A stretch of DNA of 64,000 nt, from contig CAZBGI010000012.1 in NCBI GenBank assembly GCA_964491395.1, positions 12,353-76,352 of the forward strand. The letters run 5' to 3'. Positions 35,405-43,507 of the stretch are shown here, piece after piece. Origin of the DNA: SKVR01 sp964491395. GTDB taxonomy: Bacteria; Bacteroidota; Bacteroidia; Bacteroidales; UBA7960. The position numbers and the translations under genes were made by a program. The notes below the pieces were generated by a model. It was not told the DNA's origin and searched no databases. It saw only the letters and a program-made list of their open reading frames with translations. The number at the start of each line of letters is the position of its first letter. Position 1 is the first letter of the stretch.

Positions 35405-37873
35405 ATGAAGAGATTTTTACATTTTTTAGCACTTATGGTTGTTGCGGGAATATTTACCTCGCAGGGACAAGTTTTTGTATCTGAAGAATTCGACAGTGGT
35501 ACATTTCCTCCTTCCGGTTGGAGCATCTCTGCTCAATCCGGGAACTGGTCTGCGGTACCCACCTCCAATGCCGGAGGAAACTCTCCGGAAGCACGCCTGA
35601 GCTGGGAGCCAGAGTTTAATGGTCAGTCCTATTTAATTGCTCCCGCCATTGATTTAACAAATATCAGTGAAGGGCCACTGCTTGTATCATTTAAGCATGC
35701 ATTAGATTATTATGGAAGTACGGCGCAAATTGGATTTGCTTATCGGGTAGATGGTGGAAACTGGATAAATCTCTGGTCTCACAATGCTTCTGGAAACGTA
35801 GACCCTGAAGTAAAAAGTTTCATTTTAGAGGATGATTTTCCTTTCGACAGCGATGAGGTTGAGTTTGCCCTGTTTTTTTCAGGGAATAGTTACAATATTA
35901 ATTATTGGTATATTGACGATGTGCTTGTTTTCAAGCCGTTCGATTTTGATTTGGCTTTAACCGGTATTCAGGTTCCTGAGGTTTTTGCCGGAGAGACTCC
36001 TGTAACCGGTACTGTTGAAAATTTAGGAAACCAAACCATCGAATCATTTGATGTAAACTGGCAAATCAATGATGGAGAAATGTTTACCGAATCTTTCACA
36101 GATCTTTCAATAGACCTAACAGAGGAATTCGTTTTTGAAACTGCCTCCATGCTGGATCTCGAGCCTGGCGCTCATGTTTTAAATGTTAGTATCAGCAATA
36201 TTAACGGGCAGTCAGAAGACAATAATCCTGACAATAACGAATTGACCAGGGAGATATTTGTTGCTCATGGTGCAGTGCAAAGGGTGCCCATGTTTGAGCA
36301 CTTTACCAGTTCTACTTGCCCTCCCTGCTATACTATAAGCGTTACATTTGGTCTCAACGACTTTTACAGCGAAAATATAGATGATCTTGCTGTAATAAAA
36401 TATCAGATGAACTGGCCTGGTAGCGGAGACCCATACTATACTGCTGAAGGGGGCACCCGCAGAACCTATTATGCTGTTTCCGGAGTACCTTCCCTTTTTG
36501 TTGATGGCAATGTAGTTCCTTTTGATTCGAACCTTACGGGAGTAAATGCCGCTTTTAATCAGTCGTTAAGCAAGCCGGCTTTCGTAAATATAGATGCAGT
36601 TAGTTCTTTGGTCGGTAACGAAGTGGTGATAGATGTTGATATTATGCCGTACATGTCCATTCCTGATGTTAAGCTTCATGCCGCAGTCGTTGAGAAAACC
36701 ACAACCGAAAATGCGACGACCAACGGCGAAACAGAATTCCATTATGTGATGATGAAGATGGTGCCCAATGCCAATGGCACAACCCTCGAGCTTACTGCAA
36801 CAGAAGAATACACCGATAGCTTTACCATTGATATGACAGGCACCAACGTTGAAGAAATGGATGACCTTGCAGTGGTTCTGTTTCTGCAGAATGATACTAC
36901 AAAAGAGATTTATCAGGCAGCCTTTTCTCAGCATGACGCTCAGTTTAGTGTTGATTTCGATATCGATCATAACGCTGAAAATACCTCTATTGATGGGGAA
37001 ATCAATATTGAATTCAGTATGCCTGTTGTCAATGTAGATGAATCTGAAATTACCAATGAAAATGTAGGCGATCTTATTGACTATACAAAAATGACCCGTG
37101 AGGCAGTAGCCTTCACTGCTACTATTTCAGAAGATAAACAGCACATCCATATCCTGCCTGATAATCAACTTGATTTTAATACTGAATATCAGGTTCAGCT
37201 GGCCTCTGTATTGGCTTCCAATGGAACCGTCAGTGAACCTCAAAGTATTGCATTTACTACCCGCGAATCTGCCGGCACACCGGTTGTTACCTTCAGTATT
37301 GAAGCCGATCAGGTTAATGTTCCTGTTGATCCGGTTGTTACCATTGAACTTAATCAGGCAGTAAGAATGGCCGATGGAGCTGAAATCACCGACGAAAATG
37401 TGCAGGATGTTATTATGTTTCATGAAGAGGATCTTCAGGGCGCAAATGTTGCCTTTGAAGCAACCATTAATGAAGAGAAAACCCTTATCACTCTTACTCC
37501 TGTTGATGATCTGGCATCTTTGCAACTTTATATGTTAGGGGTTGGCGAACTTCTGGGGATTGATGATGAATTGAGTGATCCCGTTTATATCAACTTCACT
37601 ACCGAAGAATCACTCTCTGCTGACTTTATTGATGACGATTTGTTGGTTATGTATCCCAACCCTGCCAATAAAGAACTTTTTGTAGAAATTCCGGAATCTC
37701 TCAACCAAACAACCCTGAAAATTTACAATTCAGTCGGGCAGGTAGTGTTTACATCCACTACCCTGGATGACAAATTTTCGGTGGATATCCAGGCACTGGA
37801 TGCAGGTGTGTATTTGGTTGAAGTGGTTTCAGAAAACTTCAGAAGCAACAGAAAGGTAATTATTACCCGGTAG
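35405..37873 (+). CDS. Multidomain Omp28-like surface protein with T9SS sorting domain
   Basis: 822 aa. Signal peptide about 1-21. A choice-of-anchor J/MAM-like jelly roll follows (about 22-180, EEFDSGTFPPSGWSIS, YWYIDDVLVF), then a CARDB-like domain (about 185-290) and an Omp28/thioredoxin-fold domain (about 295-520) with the redox motif CPPC in FTSSTCPPCYT and a cis-Pro region VSGVPSLFVDGN. Two SbsA-type Ig domains follow (about 535-740) and a T9SS type A domain (about 750-822, VMYPNPANKELFVEI). It should be surface exposed. Omp28 was named from a P. gingivalis outer-membrane protein, and the biochemical role of these CxxC domains is not established. First of a run of thioredoxin-fold genes. 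Confidence 0.8.
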   Translation: MKRFLHFLALMVVAGIFTSQGQVFVSEEFDSGTFPPSGWSISAQSGNWSAVPTSNAGGNSPEARLSWEPEFNGQSYLIAPAIDLTNISEGPLLVSFKHALDYYGSTAQIGFAYRVDGGNWINLWSHNASGNVDPEVKSFILEDDFPFDSDEVEFALFFSGNSYNINYWYIDDVLVFKPFDFDLALTGIQVPEVFAGETPVTGTVENLGNQTIESFDVNWQINDGEMFTESFTDLSIDLTEEFVFETASMLDLEPGAHVLNVSISNINGQSEDNNPDNNELTREIFVAHGAVQRVPMFEHFTSSTCPPCYTISVTFGLNDFYSENIDDLAVIKYQMNWPGSGDPYYTAEGGTRRTYYAVSGVPSLFVDGNVVPFDSNLTGVNAAFNQSLSKPAFVNIDAVSSLVGNEVVIDVDIMPYMSIPDVKLHAAVVEKTTTENATTNGETEFHYVMMKMVPNANGTTLELTATEEYTDSFTIDMTGTNVEEMDDLAVVLFLQNDTTKEIYQAAFSQHDAQFSVDFDIDHNAENTSIDGEINIEFSMPVVNVDESEITNENVGDLIDYTKMTREAVAFTATISEDKQHIHILPDNQLDFNTEYQVQLASVLASNGTVSEPQSIAFTTRESAGTPVVTFSIEADQVNVPVDPVVTIELNQAVRMADGAEITDENVQDVIMFHEEDLQGANVAFEATINEEKTLITLTPVDDLASLQLYMLGVGELLGIDDELSDPVYINFTTEESLSADFIDDDLLVMYPNPANKELFVEIPESLNQTTLKIYNSVGQVVFTSTTLDDKFSVDIQALDAGVYLVEVVSENFRSNRKVIITR

Positions 37874-37903
37874 AGAAGCTGCTTTCCGGATAGTCTTTTT
37901 AGT

Positions 37904-37958
37904 GAAAAGGCTGTGTTAGCTGAAGAAGAATCCTTTGTTGGACTGACACAGCCTTTTC
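37904..37958 (+). terminator. Stem-loop after the large Omp28-like gene
   Basis: GAAAAGGCTGTGTTAG (37904-37919) pairs with CTGACACAGCCTTTTC (37943-37958) over 16 bases with one G-T pair and a 23-base loop. Only a weak T-rich tail follows. It probably separates this gene from the operon starting at 38102. Confidence 0.6.
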
Positions 37959-38101
37959 GCTTTCCTGCGGTTGAATAATCCGTTAAATTTTAGTAACTTC
38001 AGGTTAAAGTTAAATAACTCAATTTGGTTAAAGACTGTACCATCACAAAGCTTGAAGGCGAGTAGCTGACTCTGGCTTTCAACTTTTAAAACAACCTGCT
38101 T

Positions 38102-39490
38102 ATGTTATGCAACCCAATTTTATGTCGTATTCCTTTTCTTGCACTGCTGCTATTTGCCACTTCTGCAAGCGGCGAACAAAACAATCTCATCCGGTTTGAT
38201 CGTTTTTTTGGCGGACCCTTGCATAAAACGGCCGAACCTTATACCCTGGCCGGGGAGATTACCTATATTGGTACGGGTACATTTGAATCCGTCTATCTCA
38301 ACTGGAAGATAGGTGATGAAGGTGAGATTCATACAACTCTTTTTGATGAGATATACATTAACCCTCAAATCCCTTTCCGTTTCCAGAATCCGGAAAAGTG
38401 GATCCCGGAGCAACCCGGGGAGTATACTTTGCACATGTGGTTTTCAGGAATCAACGGAGAAGATCCAGATGTGCCGGCCAGCACGACACTTGAGTTTCAG
38501 GTAGAAGTTTACGACCAACTCGTGGAACGGCAACTTGTTTTGCTCGAGAGCTTTTCGAGTATCAATTGCGGTAGTTGTGCAACGGTAACACCGGTTCTTC
38601 GGGCGCTTATTGACAACAATCCGGAGAGATATGCCCAAATCTATTATCATCCGAACGGATATGAAGGGAGTCCGCTATACCTTTTCAATCCCAAAGATCA
38701 GGATTTGCGCAGAGACCATTATGGGGTCTTTTATACCCCGGTATCGGCAGTGGGTGGATTGTATTTTGGCGGTAGCGAAGGGGTAGAAGAGCAATTTTTT
38801 GAGATGGAACTCGGCAAATGGTCAGGGTTTGATTTGAATGGGGAATGGTTTGTTCATGATACTGATATTTATTTCCACTTACAGGGAGAAGCCTATATTA
38901 ATCTCGATGACCCTGAAAAAGATTTGAGGCTGTTGGTGGCTGCAGTTCAGGATAGCGTATTTTTTGAGGAAGCTCCCGGTTCCAACAACGAAAAGGAGTT
39001 CTATAGTGCCATGCGGTTCTTCGCCCCTGATGCCAATGGTATCCGGTTAACTGCCGAACATCAGGATAGTATTGATATTAGCTTGTCTTCCCGATGGTAT
39101 CCCGAATTGGAAACTGACAGAATGACTCTTGTTCTTTTTGTTCAGGACTTGTACAGCAGCGAGATCTACCAGGCTGTTCGCATGGACTACCATCAATTTA
39201 TGGATCCCGAAGAACCAGATGATCCTACATATGTAAATCAAGCTGTTGCCGAACCTTTCCGGGTTTATCCTAATCCGGCATCGGATTTGCTTGTGGTTTC
39301 TTCTTCGGCAGGCATAGCTGTTGACCAGTTGATACTTTATGACAATAACGGAAATGTTGCCATCAATTCTTCCTCGATAGCGGAAGGGGAAAACACAATA
39401 GATCTTACCGGTTTACGTCCCGGGTTATACATTTTGAATGTGGTGTCTGATCAAAACTCATACATCTATAAAGTATCTGTAATACAATAA
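38102..39490 (+). CDS. Omp28-like thioredoxin-fold protein with T9SS sorting domain
   Basis: 462 aa. Signal peptide about 1-24. An N-terminal beta domain (about 25-135) precedes an Omp28-like domain (about 140-370) with CGSC in FSSINCGSCATVTP and a partner motif VFYTPVSAVGGLYFGG where the thioredoxin cis-Pro should lie. The C-terminal 80 residues are a T9SS type A domain (FRVYPNPASDLLVV, LRPGLYILNVV). Domain order is a short version of the upstream 822-aa protein. It is 24 bases ahead of the TlpA-like gene, so they are likely one operon. Confidence 0.8.
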   Translation: MLCNPILCRIPFLALLLFATSASGEQNNLIRFDRFFGGPLHKTAEPYTLAGEITYIGTGTFESVYLNWKIGDEGEIHTTLFDEIYINPQIPFRFQNPEKWIPEQPGEYTLHMWFSGINGEDPDVPASTTLEFQVEVYDQLVERQLVLLESFSSINCGSCATVTPVLRALIDNNPERYAQIYYHPNGYEGSPLYLFNPKDQDLRRDHYGVFYTPVSAVGGLYFGGSEGVEEQFFEMELGKWSGFDLNGEWFVHDTDIYFHLQGEAYINLDDPEKDLRLLVAAVQDSVFFEEAPGSNNEKEFYSAMRFFAPDANGIRLTAEHQDSIDISLSSRWYPELETDRMTLVLFVQDLYSSEIYQAVRMDYHQFMDPEEPDDPTYVNQAVAEPFRVYPNPASDLLVVSSSAGIAVDQLILYDNNGNVAINSSSIAEGENTIDLTGLRPGLYILNVVSDQNSYIYKVSVIQ

Positions 39491-39514
39491 TCAAACAATC
39501 CAAAAAGTCATATT

Positions 39515-40030
39515 ATGAATAATTTTTTCAAAACCATCATTTTACTATTTCTGTTTACTGCAAGTACATTTTACGCTACCGCACAGGCTGGCGGAAAGGA
39601 CCGCATTCCTGCTCATACTATCAAAACCCTCGAAGGAAGAGATTTTCAAACCACAGCTTTTGAAAATGAGGGCAAACCTTATGTGGTGAGTTTTTGGGCA
39701 ACCTGGTGTCGTCCTTGTCTTAAAGAACTCAATGCCATAGCAGAGATTTATGATGAATGGCAGGACATGGGTTTCAAGGTTATTGCAGTAAGTACAGATG
39801 ACGCCCGCACACGTGCCAACATCCTTCCCATGGTAAACGGTCGTGGATGGGAATATGAATTTTATCACGATGAAAATGGTGACTTCCGGCGGGCCATGGG
39901 AGTGAATATGGTTCCTCATACTTTTATCCTTAATGGTGAAGGGGAAATTGTATCGCAGCACACTTCCTTCTCCGATGGAATGGAGTGGGAAATGTATGAC
40001 AAAATGATGGAACTGCTTAAGAAAGAGTAA
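39515..40030 (+). CDS. TlpA-like thioredoxin-fold protein
   Basis: 171 aa. A signal peptide (about 1-23) places it in the periplasm. Classic TlpA/ResA thioredoxin core: YVVSFWATWCRPCLKEL with active-site CRPC, GFKVIAVSTDDARTRANI, then MVPHTFILNGEGEIV with the cis-Pro. It should reduce or exchange disulfides in exported proteins. Only two bases separate its stop from the next start, so it is tightly coupled to the DUF6029 gene. Flanking Omp28-like proteins are candidate redox partners (inference). Confidence 0.88.
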   Translation: MNNFFKTIILLFLFTASTFYATAQAGGKDRIPAHTIKTLEGRDFQTTAFENEGKPYVVSFWATWCRPCLKELNAIAEIYDEWQDMGFKVIAVSTDDARTRANILPMVNGRGWEYEFYHDENGDFRRAMGVNMVPHTFILNGEGEIVSQHTSFSDGMEWEMYDKMMELLKKE

Positions 40031-40032
40031 GA

Positions 40033-41697
40033 ATGAGGGGAAAATACCAATTACAGGCAATTGCCACCGGAATAATTCTGGTATTGTATTCTCTGGCATT
40101 GCAAAGCCAGGAATTAATGCCCGGAGCGCGCGTTTGGGGAAATTTCCAGATGGATGCGCAGTACTATCAGAATGATTCGGAAATTCAAACTGATACGGTT
40201 CCCGAGAAGATTAGAATGAATGCTTTTCTTAATCTGAATATGGAATACCAGGGGCTAACCCTGGGAGTACGCTATGAAAGTTACCAGGGACCCTTGCTGG
40301 GATTCGAACCTGCCTATCAGGGAAATGGTATTCCATACAGGTTTGCATCTTACAGGCGGGAAGGACTGGAGATTACTGTTGGAAATTTTTATGAGCAATA
40401 TGGTAATGGGTTGGTATTGAGAACCTACGTTGAGCCCAACCTGGGTATAGATAATTCTTTTGACGGGGTACGTCTCCGTTATCAACCTGTCGACGGCATC
40501 ACCCTGCGTACTCTGATAGGTCAGCAGCGGTTATTTTTCGATAAGGGCCCCGGGATTGTCAGGGGGGCTGACGCAGAATTCTTCCTCAACCAACTCTGGA
40601 GTGGCTTATCCGAATCGCGTGCCCAGTGGACGCTGGGATTGAGCGGTGTAAGCAAATACCAGCGTGATCAGGACCCACAGCTGAACCTGCCCGAAAACGT
40701 AGCCGCTTTCGCCGGGCGAATCAACTTTGTAAGAGGGGGGTTCAACCTCAACACAGAGTATGCTTATAAAATCAATGATCCCTCTGCCGAAAATAACCTG
40801 ATTTACCGGCACGGCGAAGCACTAACCGTGAGTACCTCTTATTCGGTCAGCGGTTTCGGATTGTTGCTTTCAGCCAAACGCATTGATAATATGAGCTTTC
40901 GATCCAACCGGAATGCAAGAGGCAATGATCTGCACATCAACTATCTGCCCGCCATGACACGCCAGCATGTTTACAGCCTTACCGGGATGTATCCCTATGC
41001 CACCCAACCCAATGGAGAAATCGGAGCGCTGGCAGAGATGACTTTCCGCCTGCCCCGTAAGTCTTTGCTGGGTGGACCCTACGGTACGACCGTAGTAATG
41101 AACTTCAGCCTGGCCAATGCTATTGATAAGCAACCCGCAAACGACACAACAGCCATAGGTCAAAGAGGTACCGATGGATATACTTCTGATTTTTTTTCCA
41201 TTGGCGACGAAAAATACTTTCGTGACTTGAATGTAGAAGTGAGCCGCAGATTCTCAAGAGAGCTCAAAGGGAGCTTCACCTATATGAATCTTTTCTACAA
41301 TCAGAATGTCATTGAGGGATATAGTGATAAGGAAGATGTAAGAGCTCATATATTTGTAGCAGATATTACTTACCGTTTGCCGAACCGACGTTCATTAAGA
41401 ACCGAAGTGCAGCATCTGGCAACCGAACAGGACGACGGGAGCTGGGCCATGGGCCTGGTGGAACTGAATATCTCTCCCCGGTGGTTTGTTTCGCTTGCAG
41501 ACCAGTATAATTATGGCAACAAAGAGGAAGCAGACCGCAACCACTATTATACCCTCAGCGCCGGGTACACATACAATGCCAATCGCATTGCCATGAGCTT
41601 CGGGCGGCAGCGGGAAGGAATCATCTGTGTGGGTGGTGTCTGCCGGGTCGTTCCCGCCTCTTCCGGCCTGACATTGAATATTACAAGCAGTTTTTAA
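40033..41697 (+). CDS. DUF6029 family outer-membrane protein
   Basis: 554 aa. Signal peptide about 1-25. The rest alternates short amphipathic strands and turns, as in an outer-membrane beta barrel (GARVWGNFQMDAQYY, LTLGVRYESYQGPLLGF, LEITVGNFYEQYGNGLVLR, ending SSGLTLNITSSF). GNFYEQYGNGLVLRTY and LGIDNSFDGVRLRY match what I know of DUF6029, a Bacteroidota family of unknown function. Two Cys sit close to the C terminus (CVGGVCR). It is translationally adjacent to the TlpA-like gene. A possible barrel partner of the thiol proteins, unproven. Confidence 0.72.
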   Translation: MRGKYQLQAIATGIILVLYSLALQSQELMPGARVWGNFQMDAQYYQNDSEIQTDTVPEKIRMNAFLNLNMEYQGLTLGVRYESYQGPLLGFEPAYQGNGIPYRFASYRREGLEITVGNFYEQYGNGLVLRTYVEPNLGIDNSFDGVRLRYQPVDGITLRTLIGQQRLFFDKGPGIVRGADAEFFLNQLWSGLSESRAQWTLGLSGVSKYQRDQDPQLNLPENVAAFAGRINFVRGGFNLNTEYAYKINDPSAENNLIYRHGEALTVSTSYSVSGFGLLLSAKRIDNMSFRSNRNARGNDLHINYLPAMTRQHVYSLTGMYPYATQPNGEIGALAEMTFRLPRKSLLGGPYGTTVVMNFSLANAIDKQPANDTTAIGQRGTDGYTSDFFSIGDEKYFRDLNVEVSRRFSRELKGSFTYMNLFYNQNVIEGYSDKEDVRAHIFVADITYRLPNRRSLRTEVQHLATEQDDGSWAMGLVELNISPRWFVSLADQYNYGNKEEADRNHYYTLSAGYTYNANRIAMSFGRQREGIICVGGVCRVVPASSGLTLNITSSF

Positions 41698-41822
41698 TGA
41701 ACCGGTATTTTTTATTTTAAGGGAAAATTGATCTGTTGTGCCCGATTAAGGATGTTTACCAGGAAAAATCTGAACCCCTGTTTAATGAATTGATCAGATC
41801 CCGCTATTAAAAAAAAAGAATT

Positions 41823-42671
41823 ATGACACTAAGAAAGTTGTTTTGTTTTTCCTTCATACTGGCATTTATTTCTATCGCATGGACAGGTTGCGATATTGTT
41901 GAGGCTCCTTACATGGTTGAGCAGGATTCAGAAATTCCTGATGATGATGATGAGGTGGTAAGGAAATTTCTGCTGGAGGAGTTTACAGGCCATCAATGTC
42001 CCAATTGCCCTGCAGGAGAAGAGGAAGCCAGAATTCTCAAAAACCTTTACGGTGACAAACTTGTGGTCGTTTCCGTGCATGCTGGTTGGTTTGCACGAAC
42101 AACAGGGGGAGACTTTAGTTACGACTTCACTACTCCTGAGGGAGAGGAACTGAACAGCTACTTTGGCATCGAGCAAAATCCTGTGGGATTGGTAAACCGC
42201 TCTGAGTTTGAGAATTCTCTTTTGTTGGGCCCTACAGCCTGGGGATCTGCTATGGCGGTGATAGACGACACTTCTCCTGCTTTTTCTCTCCACCCCGAAG
42301 CAGAAAAAACCGGAAACAACTACGAACTTTCTGTGGAGGTTAAGGCCCTGCTAGACCTTGAACTGGATTTTTTCCTGGTTGCCCTGATTACGGAAGATAA
42401 TATTATCAGCCCACAGAAAATCAACAGTAATCCTGAATATCCTGACGGTATAATCATGGACTATGAGCACAATCATGTGCTGCGCAGGGGAATCACCAAT
42501 ATCTGGGGAGATAAACTCAATGAACAGCCTGTAACCATGGGCGATACATTCCAGAAAGAATACACATTTACTGCTGACAGTGAGTGGGTAACAGACAACT
42601 GCCATATAGTAGTCTATGTCATGAGCCAGAACATGGAAATATTGCAGGTGGAGGAGATTTCTTTTCCCTGA
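41823..42671 (+). CDS. Omp28-like lipoprotein with CxxC motif
   Basis: 282 aa. The lipoprotein signal ends WTGCDIVEAP. An acidic linker (EIPDDDDEVV) leads into an Omp28/thioredoxin-like domain with CPNC in EEFTGHQCPNCPAGEEEA, KLVVVSVHAGWFA and, in the cis-Pro region, QNPVGLVNRSEF. The C-terminal beta region (about 150-282) ends EILQVEEISF. No T9SS domain: this member is lipid anchored. It follows the DUF6029 gene by 125 bases and is probably part of the same cassette. Confidence 0.8.
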   Translation: MTLRKLFCFSFILAFISIAWTGCDIVEAPYMVEQDSEIPDDDDEVVRKFLLEEFTGHQCPNCPAGEEEARILKNLYGDKLVVVSVHAGWFARTTGGDFSYDFTTPEGEELNSYFGIEQNPVGLVNRSEFENSLLLGPTAWGSAMAVIDDTSPAFSLHPEAEKTGNNYELSVEVKALLDLELDFFLVALITEDNIISPQKINSNPEYPDGIIMDYEHNHVLRRGITNIWGDKLNEQPVTMGDTFQKEYTFTADSEWVTDNCHIVVYVMSQNMEILQVEEISFP

Positions 42672-42762
42672 CATCTGATTTTTTATAACAACCCGAACCC
42701 AGCAAACAAAGCCGGCCAGGGGTTGTTGTAAAAATAAAAGGTGATAACAAAATGCAGAAAAA

Positions 42763-43410
42763 ATGAAAACTGCTATAATAGCGGGTGCTACCGGACTTGT
42801 GGGATCCTACCTGCTGAAAGAATTGCTGGAAGAAGAACATTACAGCAAAGTAACCGTTTTGGTGAGAAAACCATTGCAGCAATCCCATCCCCGGCTTGAA
42901 CAGGTGATTTTTGACTTTGATAATCCCGATAAGTCAGTCATAACGGCCGATGATGTCTACTGCTGCCTGGGAACTACCATCAAAAAAGCCGGTTCGAAAG
43001 AAGCCTTCCGCAAAGTGGATTACCACTATCCTTTGATGCTGGGGCAGACAGCTTTTGAAAACAAATGTCAAAACTTTGCGGTGGTAACGGCCATAGGTTC
43101 GTCAGAGAAGTCCTCATTTTTTTACAATCGGGTTAAAGGAGAGCTTGAAAGAGACTTGAAGAAAATTCCGTTTCACGGGCTTTTTATCTTCCGTCCATCT
43201 ATGCTGTTAGGTCCCAGAAAAGAGGTCAGACTGGGTGAGGAAGCAGGCAAGTTTTTTATGAGGGCTTTTGGGTTTCTGTTTCCCAAAAACATGAAAGGAA
43301 TTCACGCTTCTCAGGTCGCCGGTGCCATGGCTTATTACCTTGTAAAACAACAGTCAGGAATACATATAATAGAATCAGGACAGATGCAGGGGTTTTCAGC
43401 AAAAAAATAA
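42763..43410 (+). CDS. NAD(P)-binding Rossmann protein, atypical SDR (HTATIP2/YwnB type)
   Basis: 215 aa cytoplasmic protein. The dinucleotide motif GATGLVGSYLLKELL is at the N terminus, followed by VTVLVRKPL and DVYCCLGTTIKKAGSKEAFRKVD, typical of the atypical SDR group related to human HTATIP2/TIP30. FAVVTAIGSS and YNRVKGELERDL supply the Ser and YxxxK positions. FIFRPSMLLGPRKE follows. Substrate unknown. Not obviously connected to its neighbours. Confidence 0.8.
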   Translation: MKTAIIAGATGLVGSYLLKELLEEEHYSKVTVLVRKPLQQSHPRLEQVIFDFDNPDKSVITADDVYCCLGTTIKKAGSKEAFRKVDYHYPLMLGQTAFENKCQNFAVVTAIGSSEKSSFFYNRVKGELERDLKKIPFHGLFIFRPSMLLGPRKEVRLGEEAGKFFMRAFGFLFPKNMKGIHASQVAGAMAYYLVKQQSGIHIIESGQMQGFSAKK

Positions 43411-43507
43411 TCTTTTCTCATATAACCTTTGTCGGGAGTTTGCGTAAAAGTTTTATAAACTGATAGTTAAGGACAACTTTTTTTCGTTTTATAAAACCGA
43501 CAACGCC

